DNA from: Aphrophora alni
Taxonomy: Eukaryota > Arthropoda > Insecta > Hemiptera > Aphrophoridae
Direction: 5' to 3'
Assembly (NCBI GenBank): GCA_963513935.1
Contig: OY740772.1
Coordinates: 105,733,989-105,797,988 of the forward strand
Length of the DNA: 64,000 nucleotides
Shown one piece after another: positions 39,901 through 53,608 of this stretch. The position numbers were made by a program, and so were the translations under genes. How positions within the stretch are numbered: the first letter of the stretch is position 1; the number at the start of each line of letters is the position of its first letter. A model generated the notes under the pieces. That model saw only the letters and a program-made list of their open reading frames with translations. It was not told the DNA's origin and searched no databases.

Positions 39901-40821
39901 AAAACTTTTAAACTCCAATTACTCGTAAACCCTTTGAGATTTTAAAGTGTCTTTTTCAGGGTTTACTCTCCTTTCATTTCTGCATCTATTGATGTGCATA
40001 TCATTGGTATTGTTAAATGTTGAAATTTTTACAAAAAAATAGATAAAAATGAAAAAAATATTTAAAATTTTGAAATTTTATTAGCACCCCTCGACTCCAA
40101 ATTTAATTCTGCTTCTATTAAGCTATAGAAACATTCAAAAATCAAAAACTCACTTTTTCGCCTAAAAAAACTGCAAGGGGGGTACCTTAGCAATTTGCAA
40201 AGTTGGAAAATTGGCTGTTTTCACGAGTTAATTACTCAGAAACTATAAAAGATATTTTCGAATTGAAAATACCACAGTAAAATTTCATCTTTCTTCTTTC
40301 CTCATGTACATTGTGATATCATTTCGATGTATAGTTATGGAGCTACAGGCGATTTAAAAAGGTATTGCAAGTGGCGAAACAGGAAATATTAAAATCTGGT
40401 ATTTTTATTAACGTATAAATTACAATACCTCTTAAACCATTTGAGATGTCAAAATGATTTTTTCAGGGTTTATTCTCCTTTCAATTCTGCATCTTTTCAT
40501 ACCCATATCATTGGTTTAAAACAATTTTGATCTTTTTTGAAGAACTTTTAAACTCCAATTACTCGTAAACCCTTTGAGATTTTAAAGTGTCTTTTTCAGG
40601 GTTTACTCTCCTTTCATTTCTGCATCTATTGATGTGCATATCATTGGTATTGTTAAATGTTGAAATTTTTACAAAAAAATAGATAAAAATGAAAAAAATA
40701 TTTAAAATTTTGAAATTTCATTAGCACCCCTCGACTCCAAATTTAATTCTGCTTCTATTAAGCTATAGAAACATTCAAAAATCAAAAACTCACTTTTTCG
40801 CCTAAAAAAACTGCAAGGGGG
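36990..40821. repeat. Second copy of the six-monomer block T2-T2-T2-A2-T2-A3
   Basis: Starts 36990, 37628, 38267, 38907, 39543, 40182. Offset from the first copy is 11,488 bp at five of six starts. The shift of one base at 38907 reflects seven Gs in the junction, against six Gs plus an extra T in the first copy. The pair of markers in 39543 (accaccg and a three-G GGACC junction) is otherwise found only at 28055. The last A3 differs slightly (7-A tract), and the following monomers (40822 T1 versus 29332 T2) no longer match. Confidence 0.85.
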
Positions 40822-43800
40822 GTACCTTAGCATTTTGCAAAGTTGGAAAATTGGCTGTTTTCACGAGTTAATTACTTAGAAACTATAAGAGATATTTTCG
40901 AATTGAAAATACCACAGTAAAATTTCATCTTTCTTCTTTCCTCATGTACATTTTGATATCATTTCGATGTATAGTTATGGAGCTACAGGCGATTTAAAGA
41001 GGTAATGCAAGTGGCGAAACAGGAAATGTTAAAATCTGGTATTTTTAGTAACGTATAAATTGCAATATAACCTCAACCATTTGAGATGTCAAAGTGATTT
41101 TTTCAGGGTTTATTTTCCTTTCAATTATGCATCTTTTGATACCCATATCATTGGTTTAAAACAATTTTGATCTTTTTTGAAAAACTTTTAAACTCCAATT
41201 ACTCGTAAACCCTTTGAGATTTTAAAGTGTCTTTTTCAGGGTTTACTCTCCTTTCATTTCTGCATCTATTGATGTGCATATCATTGGTATTGTTAAATGT
41301 TGAAATTTTTACAAAAAAATAGATAAAAATGAAAAAATATTTAAAATTTTGAAATTTCATTAGCACCCCTCGACTCCAAATTTAATTCTGCTTCTATTAA
41401 GCTATAGAAACATTCAAAAATCAAAAACTCACTTTTTCGCCTAAAAAAACTGCAAGGGGGGTACCTTAGCAATTTGCAAAGTTGGAAAATTGGCTGTTTT
41501 CACGAGTTAATTACTCAGAAACTATAAGAGATATTTTCGAATTGAACATACCACAGTAAAATTTCATCTTTCTTCTTTCCTCATGTACATTTTGATATCA
41601 TTTCGATGTATAGTTATGGAGCTACAGGCGATTTAAAAAGGTATTGCAAGTGGCGAAACAGGAAATATTAAAATCTGGTATTTTTATTAACGTATAAATT
41701 GCAATACCTCTTAAACCATTTGAGATGTCAAAATGATTTTTTCAGGGTTTATTCTCCTTTCAATTCTGCATCTTTTCATACCCATATCATTGGTTTAAAA
41801 CAATTTTGATCTTTTTTGAAAAACTTTTAAACTCCAATTACTCGTAAACCCTTTGAGATTTTAAAGTGTCTTTTTCAGGGTTTACTCTCCTTTCATTTCT
41901 GCATCTATTGATGTGCATATCATTGGTATTGTTAAATGTTGAAATTTTTACAAAAAAATAGATAAAAATGAAAAAAATATTTAAAATTTTGAAATTTTAT
42001 TAGCACCCCTCGACTCCAAATTTAATTCTGCTTCTATTAAGCTATAGAAACATTCAAAAATCAAAAACTCACTTTTTCGCCTAAAAAAACTGCAAGGGGG
42101 GTACCTTAGCAATTTGCAAAGTTGGAAAATTGGCTGTTTTCACGAGTTAATTACTCAGAAACTATAAAAGATATTTTCGAATTGAAAATACCACAGTAAA
42201 ATTTCATCTTTCTTCTTTCCTCATGTACATTGTGATATCATTTCGATGTATAGTTATGGAGCTACAGGCGATTTAAAAAGGTATTGCAAGTGGCGAAACA
42301 GGAAATATTAAAATCTGGTATTTTTATTAACGTATAAATTACAATACCTCTTAAACCATTTGAGATGTCAAAATGATTTTTTCAGGGTTTATTCTCCTTT
42401 CAATTCTGCATCTTTTCATACCCATATCATTGGTTTAAAACAATTTTGATCTTTTTTGAAGAACTTTTAAACTCCAATTACTCGTAAACCCTTTGAGATT
42501 TTAAAGTGTCTTTTTCAGGGTTTACTCTCCTTTCATTTCTGCATCTATTGATGTGCATATTGGTATTGTTAAATGTTGAAATTTTTACAAAAAAATAGAT
42601 AAAAATGAAAAAAATATTTAAAATTTTGAAATTTCATTAGCACCCCTCGACTCCAAATTTAATTCTGCTTCTATTAAGCTATAGAAACATTCAAAATCAA
42701 AAACTCACTTTTTCGCCTAAAAAAACTGCAAGGGGGGTACCTTAGCATTTTGCAAAGTTGGAAAATTGGCTGTTTTCACGAGTTAATTACTTAGAAACTA
42801 TAAGAGATATTTTCGAATTGAAAATACCACAGTAAAATTTCATCTTTCTTCTTTCCTCATGTACATTTTGATATCATTTCGATGTATAGTTATGGAGCTA
42901 CAGGCGATTTAAAAAGGTATTGCAAGTAGCGAAACAGGAAATGTTAAAATCTGGTATTTTTATTAACGTATAAATTGCAATACCTCTTAAACCATTTGAG
43001 ATGTCAAAATGATTTTTTCAGGGTTTATTCTCCTTTCAATTCTGCATCTTTTCATACCCATATCATTGGTTTAAAACAATTTTGATCTTTTTTGAAAAAC
43101 TTTTAAACTCCAATTACTCGTAAACCCTTTGAGATTTTAAAGTGTCTTTTTCAGGGTTTACTCTCCTTTCATTTCTGCATCTATTGATGTGCATATCATT
43201 GGTATTGTTAAATGTTGAAATTTTTACAAAAAAATAGATAAAAATGAAAAAAATATTTAAAATTTTGAAATTTTATTAGCACCCCTCGACTCCAAATTTA
43301 ATTCTGCTTCTATTAAGCTATAGAAACATTCAAAAATCAAAAACTCACTTTTTCGCCTAAAAAAACTGCAAGGGGGGTACCTTAGCAATTTGCAAAGTTG
43401 GAAAATTGGCTGTTTTCACGAGTTAATTACTCAGAAACTATAAAAGATATTTTCGAATTGAAAATACCACAGTAAAATTTCATCTTTCTTCTTTCCTCAT
43501 GTACATTGTGATATCATTTCGATGTATAGTTATGGAGCTACAGGCGATTTAAAAAGGTATTGCAAGTGGCGAAACAGGAAATATTAAAATCTGGTATTTT
43601 TATTAACGTATAAATTACAATACCTCTTAAACCATTTGAGATGTCAAAATGATTTTTTCAGGGTTTATTCTCCTTTCAATTCTGCATCTTTTCATACCCA
43701 TATCATTGGTTTAAAACAATTTTGATCTTTTTTGAAGAACTTTTAAACTCCAATTACTCGTAAACCCTTTGAGATTTTAAAGTGTCTTTTTCAGGGTTTA

Positions 43801-46800
43801 CTCTCCTTTCATTTCTGCATCTATTGATGTGCATATCATTGGTATTGTTAAATGTTGAAATTTTTACAAAAAAATAGATAAAAATGAAAAAAATATTTAA
43901 AATTTTGAAATTTCATTAGCACCCCTCGACTCCAAATTTAATTCTGCTTCTATTAAGCTATAGAAACATTCAAAAATCAAAAACTCACTTTTTCGCCTAA
44001 AAAAACTGCAAGGGGGGTACCTTAGCATTTTGCAAAGTTGGAAAATTGGCTGTTTTCACGAGTTAATTACTTAGAAACTATAAGAGATATTTTCGAATTG
44101 AAAATACCACAGTAAAATTTCATCTTTCTTCTTTCCTCATGTACATTTTGATATCATTTCGATGTATAGTTATGGAGCTACAGGCGATTTAAAGAGGTAA
44201 TGCAAGTGGCGAAACAGGAAATGTTAAAATCTGGTATTTTTAGTAACGTATAAATTGCAATATAACCTCAACCATTTGAGATGTCAAAGTGATTTTTTCA
44301 GGGTTTATTTTCCTTTCAATTATGCATCTTTTGATACCCATATCATTGGTTTAAAACAATTTTGATCTTTTTTGAAAAACTTTTAAACTCCAATTACTCG
44401 TAAACCCTTTGAGATTTTAAAGTGTCTTTTTCAGGGTTTACTCTCCTTTCATTTCTGCATCTATTGATGTGCATATCATTGGTATTGTTAAATGTTGAAA
44501 TTTTTACAAAAAAATAGATAAAAATGAAAAAATATTTAAAATTTTGAAATTTCATTAGCACCCCTCGACTCCAAATTTAATTCTGCTTCTATTAAGCTAT
44601 AGAAACATTCAAAAATCAAAAACTCACTTTTTCGCCTAAAAAAACTGCAAGGGGGGTACCTTAGCAATTTGCAAAGTTGGAAAATTGGCTGTTTTCACGA
44701 GTTAATTACTCAGAAACTATAAGAGATATTTTCGAATTGAACATACCACAGTAAAATTTCATCTTTCTTCTTTCCTCATGTACATTTTGATATCATTTCG
44801 ATGTATAGTTATGGAGCTACAGGCGATTTAAAAAGGTATTGCAAGTGGCGAAACAGGAAATATTAAAATCTGGTATTTTTATTAACGTATAAATTGCAAT
44901 ACCTCTTAAACCATTTGAGATGTCAAAATGATTTTTTCAGGGTTTATTCTCCTTTCAATTCTGCATCTTTTCATACCCATATCATTGGTTTAAAACAATT
45001 TTGATCTTTTTTGAAAAACTTTTAAACTCCAATTACTCGTAAACCCTTTGAGATTTTAAAGTGTCTTTTTCAGGGTTTACTCTCCTTTCATTTCTGCATC
45101 TATTGATGTGCATATCATTGGTATTGTTAAATGTTGAAATTTTTACAAAAAAATAGATAAAAATGAAAAAAATATTTAAAATTTTGAAATTTTATTAGCA
45201 CCCCTCGACTCCAAATTTAATTCTGCTTCTATTAAGCTATAGAAACATTCAAAAATCAAAAACTCACTTTTTCGCCTAAAAAAACTGCAAGGGGGGTACC
45301 TTAGCAATTTGCAAAGTTGGAAAATTGGCTGTTTTCACGAGTTAATTACTCAGAAACTATAAAAGATATTTTCGAATTGAAAATACCACAGTAAAATTTC
45401 ATCTTTCTTCTTTCCTCATGTACATTGTGATATCATTTCGATGTATAGTTATGGAGCTACAGGCGATTTAAAAAGGTATTGCAAGTGGCGAAACAGGAAA
45501 TATTAAAATCTGGTATTTTTATTAACGTATAAATTACAATACCTCTTAAACCATTTGAGATGTCAAAATGATTTTTTCAGGGTTTATTCTCCTTTCAATT
45601 CTGCATCTTTTCATACCCATATCATTGGTTTAAAACAATTTTGATCTTTTTTGAAGAACTTTTAAACTCCAATTACTCGTAAACCCTTTGAGATTTTAAA
45701 GTGTCTTTTTCAGGGTTTACTCTCCTTTCATTTCTGCATCTATTGATGTGCATATTGGTATTGTTAAATGTTGAAATTTTTACAAAAAAATAGATAAAAA
45801 TGAAAAAAATATTTAAAATTTTGAAATTTCATTAGCACCCCTCGACTCCAAATTTAATTCTGCTTCTATTAAGCTATAGAAACATTCAAAATCAAAAACT
45901 CACTTTTTCGCCTAAAAAAACTGCAAGGGGGGTACCTTAGCATTTTGCAAAGTTGGAAAATTGGCTGTTTTCACGAGTTAATTACTTAGAAACTATAAGA
46001 GATATTTTCGAATTGAAAATACCACAGTAAAATTTCATCTTTCTTCTTTCCTCATGTACATTTTGATATCATTTCGATGTATAGTTATGGAGCTACAGGC
46101 GATTTAAAAAGGTATTGCAAGTAGCGAAACAGGAAATGTTAAAATCTGGTATTTTTATTAACGTATAAATTGCAATACCTCTTAAACCATTTGAGATGTC
46201 AAAATGATTTTTTCAGGGTTTATTCTCCTTTCAATTCTGCATCTTTTCATACCCATATCATTGGTTTAAAACAATTTTGATCTTTTTTGAAAAACTTTTA
46301 AACTCCAATTACTCGTAAACCCTTTGAGATTTTAAAGTGTCTTTTTCAGGGTTTACTCTCCTTTCATTTCTGCATCTATTGATGTGCATATCATTGGTAT
46401 TGTTAAATGTTGAAATTTTTACAAAAAAATAGATAAAAATGAAAAAAATATTTAAAATTTTGAAATTTTATTAGCACCCCTCGACTCCAAATTTAATTCT
46501 GCTTCTATTAAGCTATAGAAACATTCAAAAATCAAAAACTCACTTTTTCGCCTAAAAAAACTGCAAGGGGGGTACCTTAGCAATTTGCAAAGTTGGAAAA
46601 TTGGCTGTTTTCACGAGTTAATTACTCAGAAACTATAAAAGATATTTTCGAATTGAAAATACCACAGTAAAATTTCATCTTTCTTCTTTCCTCATGTACA
46701 TTGTGATATCATTTCGATGTATAGTTATGGAGCTACAGGCGATTTAAAAAGGTATTGCAAGTGGCGAAACAGGAAATATTAAAATCTGGTATTTTTATTA

Positions 46801-47211
46801 ACGTATAAATTACAATACCTCTTAAACCATTTGAGATGTCAAAATGATTTTTTCGGGGTTTATTCTCCTTTCAATTCTGCATCTTTTCATACCCATATCA
46901 TTGGTTTAAAACAATTTTGATCTTTTTTGAAGAACTTTTAAACTCCAATTACTCGTAAACCCTTTGAGATTTTAAAGTGTCTTTTTCAGGGTTTACTCTC
47001 CTTTCATTTCTGCATCTATTGATGTGCATATCATTGGTATTGTTAAATGTTGAAATTTTTACAAAAAAATAGATAAAAATGAAAAAAATATTTAAAATTT
47101 TGAAATTTCATTAGCACCCCTCGACTCCAAATTTAATTCTGCTTCTATTAAGCTATAGAAACATTCAAAAATCAAAAACTCACTTTTTCGCCTAAAAAAA
47201 CTGCAAGGGGG
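40822..47211. repeat. Higher-order repeat: two pentamers T1-A2-A3-T2-A3, each exactly 3195 bp
   Basis: Starts 40822, 41461, 42101, 42737, 43377 | 44017, 44656, 45296, 45932, 46572; member lengths 639, 640, 636, 640, 640 in both. Rare markers repeat in register: acctcaacca in the T1 member, a chimeric A2 member (gaacatacc head, gcaatacc and catacc middle, aaattttat tail), gcatattgg with ttcaaaatc in the first A3, and agtagcg in T2. One visible difference is A at 43660 versus G at 46855. The pair is either a recent duplication or an assembly effect. Confidence 0.88.
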
Positions 47212-47847
47212 GTACCTTAGCATTTTGCAAAGTTGGAAAATTGGCTGTTTTCACGAGTTAATTACTTAGAAACTATAAGAGATATTTTCGAATTGAAAAT
47301 ACCACAGTAAAATTTCATCTTTCTTCTTTCCTCATGTACATTTTGATATCATTTCGATGTATAGTTATGGAGCTACAGGCGATTTAAAGAGGTAATGCAA
47401 GTGGCGAAACAGGAAATGTTAAAATCTGGTATTTTTAGTAACGTATAAATTGCAATATAACTTAAACCATTTGAGATGTCAAAGTGATTTTTTCAGGGTT
47501 TATTTTCCTTTCAATTATGCATCTTTTGATACCCATATCATTGGTTTAAAACAATTTTGATCTTTTTTTAAAAACTTTTAAACTCCAATTACTCGTAAAC
47601 CCTTTGAGATTTTAAAGTGTCTTTTTCAGGGTTTACTCTCCTTTCATTTCTGCATCTATTGATGTGCATATTGGTATTGTTAAATGTTGAAATTTTTACA
47701 AAAAAATAGATAAAAATGAAAAAAATATTTAAAATTTTGAAATTTCATTAGCACCCCTCGACTCCAAATTTAATTCTGCTTCTATTAAGCTATAGAAACA
47801 TTCAAAATCAAAAACTCACTTTTTCGCCTAAAAAAACTGCAAGGGGG
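47212..47847. repeat. Single T1 monomer, 636 bp
   Basis: T1 with the intact ttaaacc arm, a private tttttttaaaaac change, and the linked right-zone tail gcatattgg, 7-A tract, aaatttcat and ttcaaaatc. It follows the second pentamer in the position where a third would begin, but it lacks the acctcaacca marker. Confidence 0.8.
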
Positions 47848-50800
47848 GTACCTTAGCATTTTGCAAAGTTGGAAAATTGGCTGTTTTCACGAGTTAATTA
47901 CTTAGAAACTATAAGAGATATTTTCGAATTGAAAATACCACAGTAAAATTTCATCTTTCTTCTTTCCTCATGTACATTTTGATATCATTTCGATGTATAG
48001 TTATGGAGCTACAGGCGATTTAAAAAGGTATTGCAAGTGGCGAAACAGGAAATGTTAAAATCTGGTATTTTTATTAACGTATAAATTGCAATACCTCTTA
48101 AACCATTTGAGATGTCAAAATGATTTTTTCAGGGTTTATTCTCCTTTCAATTCTGCATCTTTTCATACCCATATCATTGGTTTAAAACAATTTTGATCTT
48201 TTTTGAAAAACTTTTAAACTCCAATTACTCGTAAACCCTTTGAGATTTTAAAGTGTCTTTTTCAGGGTTTACTCTCCTTTCATGTCTGCATCTATTGATG
48301 TGCATATCATTGGTATTGTTAAATGTTGAAATTTTTACAAAAAAATAGATAAAAATGAAAAAAATATTTAAAATTTTGAAATTTTATTAGCACCCCTCGA
48401 CTCCAAATTTAATTCTGCTTCTATTAAGCTATAGAAACATTCAAAAATCAAAAACTCACTTTTTCGCCTAAAAAAACTGCAAGGGGGGTACCTTAGCAAT
48501 TTGCAAAGTTGGAAAATTGGCTGTTTTCACGAGTTAATTACTCAGAAACTATAAAAGATATTTTCGAATTGAAAATACCACAGTAAAATTTCATCTTTCT
48601 TCTTTCCTCATGTACATTGTGATATCATTTCGATGTATAGTTATGGAGCTACAGGCGATTTAAAAAGGTATTGCAAGTGGCGAAACAGGAAATATTAAAA
48701 TCTGGTATTTTTATTAACGTATAAATTACAATACCTCTTAAACCATTTGAGATGTCAAAATGATTTTTTCAGGGTTTATTCTCCTTTCAATTCTGCATCT
48801 TTTCATACCCATATCATTGGTTTAAAACAATTTTGATCTTTTTTGAAGAACTTTTAAACTCCAATTACTCGTAAACCCTTTGAGATTTTAAAGTGTCTTT
48901 TTCAGGGTTTACTCTCCTTTCATTTCTGCATCTATTGATGTGCATATCATTGGTATTGTTAAATGTTGAAATTTTTACAAAAAAAATAGATAAAAATGAA
49001 AAAAATATTTAAAATTTTGAAATTTCATTAGCACCCCTCGACTCCAAATTTAATTCTGCTTCTATTAAGCTATAGAAACATTCAAAAATCAAAAACTCAC
49101 TTTTTCGCCTAAAAAAACTGCAAGGGGGGTACCTTAGCATTTTGCAAAGTTGGAAAATTGGCTGTTTTCACGAGTTAATTACTTAGAAACTATAAGAGAT
49201 ATTTTCGAATTGAAAATACCACAGTAAAATTTCATCTTTCTTCTTTCCTCATGTACATTTTGATATCATTTCGATGTATAGTTATGGAGCTACAGGCGAT
49301 TTAAAGAGGTAATGCAAGTGGCGAAACAGGAAATGTTAAAATCTGGTATTTTTAGTAACGTATAAATTGCAATATAACTTAAACCATTTGAGATGTCAAA
49401 GTGATTTTTTCAGGGTTTATTTTCCTTTCAATTATGCATCTTTTGATACCCATATCATTGGTTTAAAACAATTTTGATCTTTTTTGAAAAACTTTTAAAC
49501 TCCAATTACTCGTAAACCCTTTGAGATTTTAAAGTGTCTTTTTCAGGGTTTACTCTCCTTTCATTTCTGCATCTATTGATGTGCATATCATTGGTATTGT
49601 TAAATGTTGAAATTTTTACAAAAAAATAGATAAAAATGAAAAAAATATTTAAAATTTTGAAATTTTATTAGCACCCCTCGACTCCAAATTTAATTCTGCT
49701 TCTATTAAGCTATAGAAACATTCAAAAATCAAAAACTCACTTTTTCGCCTAAAAAAACTGCAAGGGGGGTACCTTAGCATTTTGCAAAGTTGGAAAATTG
49801 GCTGTTTTCACGAGTTAATTACTTAGAAACTATAAGAGATATTTTCGAATTGAAAATACCACAGTAAAATTTCATCTTTCTTCTTTCCTCATGTACATTT
49901 TGATATCATTTCGATGTATAGTTATGGAGCTACAGGCGATTTAAAAAGGTATTGCAAGTGGCGAAACAGGAAATGTTAAAATCTGGTATTTTTATTAACG
50001 TATAAATTGCAATACCTCTTAAACCATTTGAGATGTCAAAATGATTTTTTCAGGGTTTATTCTCCTTTCAATTCTGCATCTTTTCATACCCATATCATTG
50101 GTTTAAAACAATTTTGATCTTTTTTGAAAAACTTTTAAACTCCAATTACTCGTAAACCCTTTGAGATTTTAAAGTGTCTTTTTCAGGGTTTACTCTCCTT
50201 TCATTTCTGCATCTATTGATGTGCATATCATTGGTATTGTTAAATGTTGAAATTTTTACAAAAAAATAGATAAAAATGAAAAAAATATTTAAAATTTTGA
50301 AATTTTATTAGCACCCCTCGACTCCAAATTTAATTCTGCTTCTATTAAGCTATAGAAACATTCAAAAATCAAAAACTCACTTTTTCGCCTAAAAAAACTG
50401 CAAGGGGGGTACCTTAGCAATTTGCAAAGTTGGAAAATTGGCTGTTTTCACGAGTTAATTACTCAGAAACTATAAAAGATATTTTCGAATTGAAAATACC
50501 ACAGTAAAATTTCATCTTTCTTCTTTCCTCATGTACATTGTGATATCATTTCGATGTATAGTTATGGAGCTACAGGCGATTTAAAAAGGTATTGCAAGTG
50601 GCGAAACAGGAAATATTAAAATCTGGTATTTTTATTAACGTATAAATTACAATACCTCTTAAACCATTTGAGATGTCAAAATGATTTTTTCAGGGTTTAT
50701 TCTCCTTTCAATTCTGCATCTTTTCATACCCATATCATTGGTTTAAAACAATTTTGATCTTTTTTGAAGAACTTTTAAACTCCAATTACTCGTAAACCCT

Positions 50801-51688
50801 TTGAGATTTTAAAGTGTCTTTTTCAGGGTTTACTCTCCTTTCATTTCTGCATCTATTGATGTGCATATCATTGGTATTGTTAAATGTTGAAATTTTTACA
50901 AAAAAAATAGATAAAAATGAAAAAAATATTTAAAATTTTGAAATTTCATTAGCACCCCTCGACTCCAAATTTAATTCTGCTTCTATTAAGCTATAGAAAC
51001 ATTCAAAAATCAAAAACTCACTTTTTCGCCTAAAAAAACTGCAAGGGGGTACCTTAGCATTTTGCAAAGTTGGAAAATTGGCTGTTTTCACGAGTTAATT
51101 ACTTAGAAACTATAAGAGATATTTTCGAATTGAAAATACCACAGTAAAATTTCATCTTTCTTCTTTCCTCATGTACATTTTGATATCATTTCGATGTATA
51201 GTTATGGAGCTACAGGCGATTTAAAGAGGTAATGCAAGTGGCGAAACAGGAAATGTTAAAATCTGGTATTTTTAGTAACGTATAAATTGCAATATAACTT
51301 AAACCATTTGAGATGTCAAAGTGATTTTTTCAGGGTTTATTTTCCTTTCAATTATGCATCTTTTGATACCCATATCATTGGTTTAAAACAATTTTGATCT
51401 TTTTTGAAAAACTTTTAAACTCCAATTACTCGTAAACCCTTTGAGATTTTAAAGTGTCTTTTTCAGGGTTTACTCTCCTTTCATTTCTGCATCTATTGAT
51501 GTGCATATCATTGGTATTGTTAAATGTTGAAATTTTTACAAAAAAATAGATAAAAATGAAAAAAATATTTAAAATTTTGAAATTTTATTAGCACCCCTCG
51601 ACTCCAAATTTAATTCTGCTTCTATTAAGCTATAGAAACATTCAAAAATCAAAAACTCACTTTTTCGCCTAAAAAAACTGCAAGGGGG
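47848..51688. repeat. Higher-order repeat: two T2-A3-T1 trimers (1921 and 1920 bp)
   Basis: Starts 47848, 48488, 49129 | 49769, 50409, 51049. Both A3 members have an eight-A tract (acaaaaaaaatag), seen nowhere else that I noticed, and both T1 members carry aaattttat with gcatatcattgg. The one-base length difference lies in the five-G junction at 51049. A private catgtctgc marks 47848. Confidence 0.83.
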
Positions 51689-53608
51689 GTACCTTAGCAA
51701 TTTGCAAAGTTGGAAAATTGGCTGTTTTCACGAGTTAATTACTCAGAAACTATAAAAGATATTTTCGAATTGAAAATACCACAGTAAAATTTCATCTTTC
51801 TTCTTTCCTCATGTACATTGTGATATCATTTCGATGTATAGTTATGGAGCTACAGGCGATTTAAAAAGGTATTGCAAGTGGCGAAACAGGAAATATTAAA
51901 ATCTGGTATTTTTATTAACGTATAAATTACAATACCTCTTAAACCATTTGAGATGTCAAAATGATTTTTTCAGGGTTTATTCTCCTTTCAATTCTGCATC
52001 TTTTCATACCCATATCATTGGTTTAAAACAATTTTGATCTTTTTTGAAGAACTTTTAAACTCCAATTACTCGTAAACCCTTTGAGATTTTAAAGTGTCTT
52101 TTTCAGGGTTTACTCTCCTTTCATTTCTGCATCTATTGATGTGCATATCATTGGTATTGTTAAATGTTGAAATTTTTACAAAAAAATAGATAAAAATGAA
52201 AAAAATATTTAAAATTTTGAAATTTCATTAGCACCCCTCGACTCCAAATTTAATTCTGCTTCTATTAAGCTATAGAAACATTCAAAAATCAAAAACTCAC
52301 TTTTTCGCCTAAAAAAACTGCAAGGGGGGTACCTTAGCATTTTGCAAAGTTGGAAAATTGGCTGTTTTCACGAGTTAATTACTTAGAAACTATAAGAGAT
52401 ATTTTCGAATTGAAAATACCACAGTAAAATTTCATCTTTCTTCTTTCCTCATGTACATTTTGATATCATTTCGATGTATAGTTATGGAGCTACAGGCGAT
52501 TTAAAAAGGTATTGCAAGTAGCGAAACAGGAAATGTTAAAATCTGGTATTTTTATTAACGTATAAATTGCAATACCTCTTAAACCATTTGAGATGTCAAA
52601 ATGATTTTTTCAGGGTTTATTCTCCTTTCAATTCTGCATCTTTTCATACCCATATCATTGGTTTAAAACAATTTTGATCTTTTTTGAAAAACTTTTAAAC
52701 TCCAATTACTCGTAAACCCTTTGAGATTTTAAAGTGTCTTTTTCAGGGTTTACTCTCCTTTCATTTCTGCATCTATTGATGTGCATATCATTGGTATTGT
52801 TAAATGTTGAAATTTTTACAAAAAAATAGATAAAAATGAAAAAAATATTTAAAATTTTGAAATTTTATTAGCACCCCTCGACTCCAAATTTAATTCTGCT
52901 TCTATTAAGCTATAGAAACATTCAAAAATCAAAAACTCACTTTTTCGCCTAAAAAAACTGCAAGGGGGGTACCTTAGCAATTTGCAAAGTTGGAAAATTG
53001 GCTGTTTTCACGAGTTAATTACTCAGAAACTATAAAAGATATTTTCGAATTGAAAATACCACAGTAAAATTTCATCTTTCTTCTTTCCTCATGTACATTG
53101 TGATATCATTTCGATGTATAGTTATGGAGCTACAGGCGATTTAAAAAGGTATTGCAAGTGGCGAAACAGGAAATATTAAAATCTGGTATTTTTATTAACG
53201 TATAAATTACAATACCTCTTAAACCATTTGAGATGTCAAAATGATTTTTTCAGGGTTTATTCTCCTTTCAATTCTGCATCTTTTCATACCCATATCATTG
53301 GTTTAAAACAATTTTGATCTTTTTTGAAGAACTTTTAAACTCCAATTACTCGTAAACCCTTTGAGATTTTAAAGTGTCTTTTTCAGGGTTTACTCTCCTT
53401 TCATTTCTGCATCTATTGATGTGCATATCATTGGTATTGTTAAATGTTGAAATTTTTACAAAAAAATAGATAAAAATGAAAAAAATATTTAAAATTTTGA
53501 AATTTTATTAGCACCCCTCGACTCCAAATTTAATTCTGCTTCTATTAAGCTATAGAAACATTCAAAAATCAAAAACTCACTTTTTCGCCTAAAAAAACTG
53601 CAAGGGGG
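51689..53608. repeat. A3-T2-A3 monomers
   Basis: Starts 51689, 52329, 52969, each 640 bp. The T2 member has agtagcg. The order T2(agtagcg)-A3-T1 also occurs at 42737, 45932, 52329 and 62537, so it is a small conserved module re-used at four places in the right half. Confidence 0.8.
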
